Of a stretch of 64,000 bases of DNA, positions 57,401 through 64,000 are shown piece by piece. The notes under the pieces were generated by a model, which had not been told where the DNA came from, did not search any database, and saw only the letters and a program-made list of their open reading frames with translations. The DNA lies in assembly GCA_025738555.1 (NCBI GenBank), contig JAOVFP010000015.1, forward strand, positions 3,410,001-3,474,000, given 5' to 3'. Source of the DNA: Cyathus striatus (Eukaryota > Basidiomycota > Agaricomycetes > Agaricales > Nidulariaceae). Made by a program: the position numbers and the translations under genes. Position 1 is the first letter of the stretch, and every line of letters starts with the position of its first letter.

Positions 57401-60400
57401 ATAGCATCTGTAAGAGGATCAGCATATGCACGTAGGTTGGGAACAACTTTCAAGAGTGCTCGGTTGTACGTTCCATAAATTTGTTTCAGCGAAATCTCCC
57501 CTGGATAATCAACCATAACAAGGGGAGCATGACGTAAAAATCGGTGGCTGAGTGGAACTCGTCCAGGATCAGTAGGTGGATTGCAAGCGCCAACAAACTG
57601 GATTCTCTCCAGTTTAACCCAGGCCATATCGTTGGCTCGCCAATATCCACCGCTTTCAACGAGCTGGCGAATAAATGATATAACACGCTGAGTTCCATAT
57701 TTATCCGCTGCAGGTAGATTGATTTCGTCGCAGAAAACAACGAGCCAGCGTCCGATCTGCAGAGGAGCGAGAATGACGCCATTAGGAGTTTTTCTATACT
57801 CACAGTACTGCTCGAACGTTTTCAAAATCAATTCAGGAGTTGTTGCACTTGAGAAATTCAGACCGACGACTTCCATGTCTGGAAGCTTTCGTAATGCACT
57901 AAATAACGTCATCGTCTTTCCTGAGCCTGGTGGTCCGCAGAGCATGAGTGGCTTATGCTCTGAAAGCCACGAATATAACACTTCTTCATGGCGGACGGTA
58001 TCCATTGTCGGGACGACTACGTCTGAAGCAGTTACAGCATGTGCCTCAATTTCAACGACAGGCACCCTTGATTGCCAAGAAATCCATTCGCCGTTCGACA
58101 CTTGAACATCATAATCGATGAGAGAGCTCCCAGCGGCTAGAGGAGGAAGATCTATTCCAGTGCGGTTCCTCAGGAAATCTCCCAGTTCAGCTCGAAGATC
58201 GAGCTTTGAATCACCAGAAAACGCCCAAATGGTGCTGACCAACAATCGCTTCGTAACGTACTGTTCAACTCGTTCTGGCGTCAGAGGAAAGTCTGGATGT
58301 TGAAGGTTATATTCAATAACATTGCGAACAGTTTTATTGATGAGAGAAAATAAAGTGTTGAGGGCCCTTGTTGCGGTGAAATCCATAATATGCTCCATAG
58401 ATTCTGCGTATTTCAATGCCGAGCTAACCAAATCACCATCTGCGAAGTAGCGCTCTAAAATTGCAGCAATTTGTCGCTGGGTGTCGAGATTGGCAGAAAC
58501 CACACTATCCGAAACGTCAACGCGTCGCGTCAGTACCTCCGTAGCGTCTTCATCGTCAGCATCCAGTGGTATGGCCGCAAGAGTGGATAGATAGTTGCGG
58601 TACACCATCGAGGGTTCTACAATATCTTCGCTGAACCAAATCATGCCACAACGACTAACGGTTGCAAGTGTTGCATACTTGAGATGCTCCACTTCAAACA
58701 TAATACGAACGTTCGGAGGAAGGTTTAGACGTTCACCGTTTGGAAGTGTCAGAAGTTTGTTATCATCTAAAACACTGCGAAATTGTCTGCGTTAATAAAG
58801 CTATCTCAGAATTTCTCGTTAATACTGACCTATTCAAATTTTCTACCCATTCAGGATCAACATCTCCGTCGAATATGATCCAATGCCGTTTCCCACTTTC
58901 GCCACGTACATCATCGACAATTTTTCGCAAAATATGAGTGAATAAACCATCAGTCCATTCTCGAGTTGTGGGATCTAATGTTCCATACAGAGCATCCTTG
59001 TGCATGGCCTTCGGGTCAATCACATAGGATACTCCTTCGATGCCATCAAGGCGCTCGAGAGCAGAAAGAAGAACACGCCAAGCATTCGTCTTCCCAGTCC
59101 CAGAAGGTCCAACCATCATTAGACCATGCTGAATTTTCTGGATCTGGTACAATTGGAGAATTTTCGCAATCCATCGATCACCGTCCTCCAAGCGACGTTC
59201 GGTGCAGACTTTGAGAATTTCCGCTCGAAGCGCATCCAAATCTACAGGCATATAATCTACGCCAGGGAAGACATCAGCAAGGAGACTAGAAACAGATCAA
59301 TAAATATAACACGTGTCAAGAAGGAAGCAAGAACCTTGTAAGAAGCGGAACATCGTCAGCAACCAGCTTTGGGACAATAGTCTCCGTGACGCTTTGGATG
59401 ACAATAATTTGTTCAGACATAGAGTCTGAGAGACCGAGAGAACTTTCTCCATCACTTGAATCAGATCGAGCGTTCTGCAAACGCTCGCGCTTTAAAATAC
59501 CAGCGCTTGCTAATACAGCTTTAAGTGCACGAAGTCCGAAATCATAATGTGGCTGCGGAGACAACTGCTCATCGCAAAGATTGAAGAACGGAACAATTTT
59601 GGAGGCCAGCGACTCCGCAGTTCTGAAACCTTGAGAGAACAGCATAACTTGCGCGATCAATTCTCTGTCGGGGCGTGTCATGGCCATTCTAGGTATAAAT
59701 AAAGTCAGCTGAAGTAAAATCAAGACCGTAGAAAGTAAGCGTACGGCCTGAACAACTTCGTTAAATTGGGTGGCAGTTGAGAGCGGCCAGCATAATTTGG
59801 ATTGGTTGTAATAAAAATACCTAGTTTCCTTCAGTTTAAGTGGATGTCCACAATTAAAGTTGTAGAAATCTACAAACCAATGTTCTTATTGATTTTCAAG
59901 CTTTTTCCAACTAACTCAATCTCTGTGTTAGGATTCTTTACAAGTGATACTAAACCTTGTTGAATGGTTTGAACTTGTTGAGAAACTGCGCTTAGGATAC
60001 GTTCTTCGAGCCGGTTGAACTCATCGAAACACCCCCACGCTCCTACTTGACAAAGGCCAACGAATATACGTCCCATTGCTTGGAAATCAAATGTTTCATC
60101 ACAACAAAACACCAGAACAAAGCGACCCAACTGAACGCCCAGAGCCTTGACGGATTCGGTTTTCCCTGAGCAATTCATTAAAGTAATTAATACCACGGCA
60201 GAATAATCTATACAGATCACGCACCAGTGCCTGCTGGCCCGAAGGGCGCACCTCCTAGCTGATTATCCAGCGCTTGAGTTAATGTCATATACACTCGATC
60301 TGTAAGAGGCGTTTGTACTAAGCGATCGGGTACCCCAAGGTATTCCCAACCATACGGAAAGGCAGCATCGGCGACCTTGATGGCCAGACGATCTAAAGGA

Positions 60401-62833
60401 GTTTCAGCGTTTTTGTCTAAATAAAATCTCATCTGATATAACCAGGAAAAACTTCTGGTGTCCAGCACCTGCTGTTGAATGAGGGTTCGCGTAACATCAC
60501 GTTGGTGCACTAGCTCGGTGATTAAGTGCTCGCACTTTCGACGAGTCACCGGGGTCAGCTCCTTCAGGACGATATCGGCGAGTATATCTAAAGCTTGATG
60601 GATAGTTTCCAATGCATTGTCTGGTGCCTGCGATGTTTCTAAGGAACTTTCCACAGCGGTGGTCCATGCTACTTGAATGGCCAATGTCACAAGCTGAGCA
60701 GGATATTTCTCCATCCATTCCATCAGCTGTTCAATAACTAGAGATCCAGTGCCATAAAAGGTCTGGAGTTCCGATAACGCCTGCACCAATAGATCTGCGA
60801 GGGACACGCGCATCATATATTCAATTTTCGCCAGCCAATCATTGATCTTAGGAAAATCCTTTAGCATGATCGGCTCGGAAAATGTGACCTCTTCTCCTTC
60901 CCTTGAGGCCATGCCTTGTATCTGGGTCAATTCTTCGTCAAGCATTACTGTTGAAATCCCTGCAAACATTTTCTTCAAATGCTTCATGATGCGAAGGATG
61001 TCCTTGCTGTTGCCAATAATCTCCAGGAGATCTTCGTCTCCGACAAAGTAAAAACGCGGAAAGGACGATCGCTCTCTCTCAAGGTATTCGCCGAGTGCTT
61101 TTTGTATCTTATTGAGTAAATCGGCAAGACGTTCCAGACTTTTCTGAATCCCTTGAATATTTAAAACGTCAACGACAAATGGTGACTTGTAGACTTTCTT
61201 CATCACGGCAAGAAATTCAGCATTGATATTTTGAAATCGCGCACTTTCCACTGGAAGTAGGTGCTTAATATCTGCACTTCCAGAGAAAATTCCTTCCAGA
61301 TACACCCATTGTCGTTGGACATCAATCCATACATCTGCGGAATTGTTGATATGATGAAAGTACACAGATCAGGAAGTAAAAGTTACCAAATAAAACATGG
61401 ATTCTGTTAAGCTTCTCTTCCCATGCACCAGCTTCCTCCTCAAAGACTGACAAAAGGTAAATATTCAGCCAGTTAAGAGATGGAATGTGCAAGACCTTTG
61501 TAATACGGTGACAACTTCATAGCTGTGAGTGAGTTGAGGTTCTCACTACACTTGTTAAAGAGATCATCCCATCCTCTAACCCTTACTGTCAGCACCGTGG
61601 CATATAAGGCTTCTTTTTCGTACCTGATAAGTCTACATTTATTCTGGTAGTTAACCAAGTCAAGAGTATAATTGCTCCATATTTCCTTAACCTGCTTGAT
61701 GTATTCTTCTAGTGCCATCTGTCATTATGTTGTTAAGTTTCAAAAAAGACTCGAAAGCAATGATACTGACTTCTCCTTGAGCTTGAATGATCACTTCCTT
61801 GATCGATGTTTCGTTCCTCTTTAAATCCATGTCGTAGACATGGCCAAGAGTCATTCTGTGATTCATATTAGAAGGTATCTCTATGCGTGTAACGTGAGCG
61901 AAACCCACAGGGGTAAACTGATTTGAGAAGGCGACTTTAACACCCTGAATAGCTGCTTCCAGTGACGATCTTTCAGAGCCTCAGACTTCAGCTCAGATAC
62001 AATGGTGTTGGACTTTAACAACCCTCTTAATACATCCTGCACGTATTCAAATGCAGCATACTGCCTCATTCGCGTAGGCATCTCCTTGGTCGAACTAAGT
62101 AACGCATCTAGTTGCTGTCTTAGCTTCCTCGGCTGCACAGTTGCCCAAGCAAGTTCACGAAGTTCATGCATCTGACTCCAAATTCCGGACAGTGCGGTCC
62201 AGACAGCTTTCAGATCACGTAGTTCCTCGAACACCGGTTCCAATCGCGTGTGGCGTGTCAGTTCCAAATCCAAAGCCTCCTTTGCTCTGCATACAAGATC
62301 GTACTCCTCTTGTACACGGTTGAGCTTCCCTTCAAATACATTGATGGTGTTCATGGCAGTATCCGCACGCAAGCTCCCTTGCACAGGGCGCGTAGCTTCC
62401 CATTCCTGTAGAATATCGGTAATCTTATTTTCTACAATTTTGTCTTCTGCGACAATCTTGAGTTGCAGGCCCGCTGTGAAGGACTTAGTCAGACAGTGTA
62501 CGTATAAGTTGTGTTTCTAATAGGCTTACACAGTTGCTCCTGAATAGAATCGTTCTTCCTCTTCAATATTTCATTGTAAGCACTCCATTCCCCTCTAAGC
62601 TGATCACTGTAAAGCCAATCGTCCGGGAACTGGTATCTGAATCTTTCAAGTGTCTTTTCTCCGTTAGCGCAAAGCTCAATCATAGGACCCCATGCTTTTG
62701 TCTTCTTTTTCAGGTCCTGCACGAAGGTAATGAACGTAACAGCTGCTGCTGTCGAAGAATTGGATGGAGAGACCACCTATAAGAACAGAATTTGAAATAG
62801 AGATGACACGTTTAAAAGAGCACTGACCTCCAT
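51494..62833 (-). CDS. dhc2: Cytoplasmic dynein heavy chain, motor half (split gene)
   Basis: About 3,400 residues in many exons. In order: start [20 protein letters not shown] with a 6-nt first exon; a linker/DHC_N2 region ([25 protein letters not shown]); AAA1 P-loop GPAGTGKTESVK with CFDEFNR; AAA2 [14 protein letters not shown]3 [14 protein letters not shown]4 GVSGSGKTTLSRF; stalk coiled coils and microtubule-binding domain ([19 protein letters not shown] to MIGELE); AAA5/AAA6 and the C-terminal domain ending [16 protein letters not shown]. The tail (DHC_N1, which dimerises and binds intermediate chains) is absent. An in-frame TAA lies at 62876-62878, and SmE follows divergently 249 bp away, so this is not a contig edge. 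A two-gene heavy chain has been reported in Agaricomycetes (Schizophyllum dhc1/dhc2). One A is missing at T5 55295-55299 (plus strand), between MIGELEK and [10 protein letters not shown]. Confidence 0.93.
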
Positions 62834-63082
62834 ACTGAGCGAAAGGAATGGTTGCCAACGTACTTGTAGGGTACTTTACTGTTTACAGACTAAGACGCGT
62901 TGGCAAACAACTTTTAAACAAGTGACAGTGAACATTCAAGCCATGTGCTTCCAAGGTTGAGCAGCTTACCTAAGCTGACCTTCCGTCGAAATAAGCGCGC
63001 ACAGTCTTAGCCTAAGCTTCACTCTTCCCTTCCACACGCACAATCTCTTTACGCTCTTTTCCTTCAAAGATCACTATTCAAG
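62834..63082. promoter_or_regulatory. Bidirectional dynein/SmE promoter
   Basis: 249 bp between divergent starts. CT-rich on the SmE side (about 63005-63070). It contains the in-frame TAA upstream of the dynein start. Confidence 0.5.
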
Positions 63083-63563
63083 ATGTCGGGTCGCCAACAG
63101 CGTGTAATGGTTCAGCCCATCGTAGGTGTTGCACTTATTTCAATTATATTAACAACTTATTTCATTCGAATGAAGAATGTAATATTCAAAAATCTCCAGC
63201 AAGTGTGTAGATTTCGTGGCGCTTTCTGTTTTATAGTCTCACTTTTTGTCCATAGAGAACAAAGGTTGTTATATGGTTGTACGATAACATTGAGATGCGC
63301 ATTGAAGGTAGAATAATCGTATGTCTTTTCATATATGAGTTAGTGCCGACTCTTTATTGACTTTTTGATAACAATGTCAGGGATTTGATGAATTCATGAA
63401 CATCGTGATAGATGATGCTGCTGAGGTCTTTGTTAAGGATGCAAAACCGAGAAGGGAATTAGGTATGTATGTTGCAGACTCCCTAGGTTTATCATTTTTA
63501 CACTCAGCAGGACGGATCCTTCTGAAGGGTGACAATATCACTCTTATACAGCAAGTATCGTGA
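63083..63563 (+). CDS. SME1: Small nuclear ribonucleoprotein SmE
   Basis: Spliced text reads [87 protein letters not shown]. Sm1 (with GFDEFMN) and Sm2 (RILLKGDNI) motifs are complete and the length is about 90 residues, as expected. It is part of the heptameric Sm ring on U1, U2, U4 and U5 snRNAs. Four introns interrupt this tiny gene; all joins hold. Confidence 0.95.
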
Positions 63564-64000
63564 GCGGTACTATCATGTAACAAGAGTTTGATATCGTATC
63601 GAGAGTTTGAAATCTTAATAAATCCGCATTTCCACTTTTTCTGTTTACGCTATCACTGTGAAACTTTGCTAGGTACTGAAATACATCTCTGTGCATTTAT
63701 ATGTCCAATGGATGGATAATTGGGTTTAAATTCGGTAATTATTGCCGAATGGTCTCAAAATTTGACATAAGAATAGTATACATGACGCCCTATGATATTC
63801 CAAACGTTTATAGGCGTGAATACGAAGTTTTCACGCATTCTGAGCGTGAAAGGGAAGGGTGCTCCTCTTTACAAATTGTGGATCGGCAACAGTCGCCCTA
63901 AGTTCAGTGTTTGACGACATAGAGGGCATTCAGGCTTAACAGAGCGCAGAGTTTAATCATATATTATGTTCAAAATGAACTACGTACCTTTTCTCGCCCC
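63564..64000. other. SmE 3' flank
   Basis: 437 bp of AT-rich sequence to the window edge. No supported gene, repeat or RNA gene was seen. Confidence 0.5.

Noticed and set aside
62834..63082. Dynein gene truncated by the assembly
   Set aside because: An intact divergent SmE gene and an in-frame stop lie immediately upstream; the gene starts here or is joined by an unseen distant exon.
1..64000. CRISPR arrays, rRNA or tRNA genes
   Set aside because: No regularly spaced repeats and no cloverleaf with A and B boxes was noticed; not an exhaustive tRNA scan.

Overview
This is nuclear DNA of a filamentous basidiomycete, almost certainly an agaricomycete. The evidence is dense genes broken by many introns of about 50-65 nt with GT..AG ends, very short intergenic gaps, CT-rich leaders before start codons, a GH43 exo-1,3-galactanase with CBM35 of the Phanerochaete type, a secreted GH16 glucanase, and a dynein heavy-chain gene that holds only the motor half, as reported for Agaricomycetes. 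Nothing bacterial, plasmid-like or viral was seen. Most open frames opposite or inside these genes are shadows.

Layout, left to right: GYF-domain protein (+); secreted GH16 beta-glucanase (-); VAC8 armadillo protein (-); CCA-adding enzyme (+); ROK1 DEAD-box helicase (-); GH43/CBM35 exo-galactanase (+); mitochondrial dicarboxylate carrier (-); SUB2/UAP56 helicase (+); a 10-kb group X hybrid histidine kinase (+); PHO85-type cyclin-dependent kinase (-); UTP5/WDR43 (+); MFS transporter (+); an unknown disordered protein (-); a spacer with a candidate 510-bp MITE; a Ser/Pro-rich unknown protein (-); mitochondrial ribosomal protein mL43 (-); an unknown protein with a prion-like tail (+); GPI-anchored aspartic protease (-); homoserine kinase (+); dynein heavy chain motor half (-); SmE (+).

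There is no single operon-like system. Housekeeping genes for RNA work (CCA1, ROK1, SUB2, UTP5, SmE), signalling (histidine kinase, PHO85) and trafficking (VAC8, dynein) are mixed with secreted wall or biomass enzymes (GH16, GH43, protease). Gene pairs are very compact: CCA1 and ROK1 stop codons lie 43 bp apart, and several divergent pairs share promoters of 180-320 bp.

The most notable points are the dynein gene that begins just before the linker with an in-frame stop upstream, the pseudokinase/AAA/GAF histidine kinase with an additional degenerate receiver, a run of microexons (6-15 nt) and GC-AG introns, the candidate TA-flanked MITE, an 82-bp tandem duplication upstream of homoserine kinase that makes a decoy start, and a repeated pattern of one-base shortfalls, mostly at short homopolymers, inside conserved genes. 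The last point probably reflects consensus errors and matters for anyone using gene models from this sequence.
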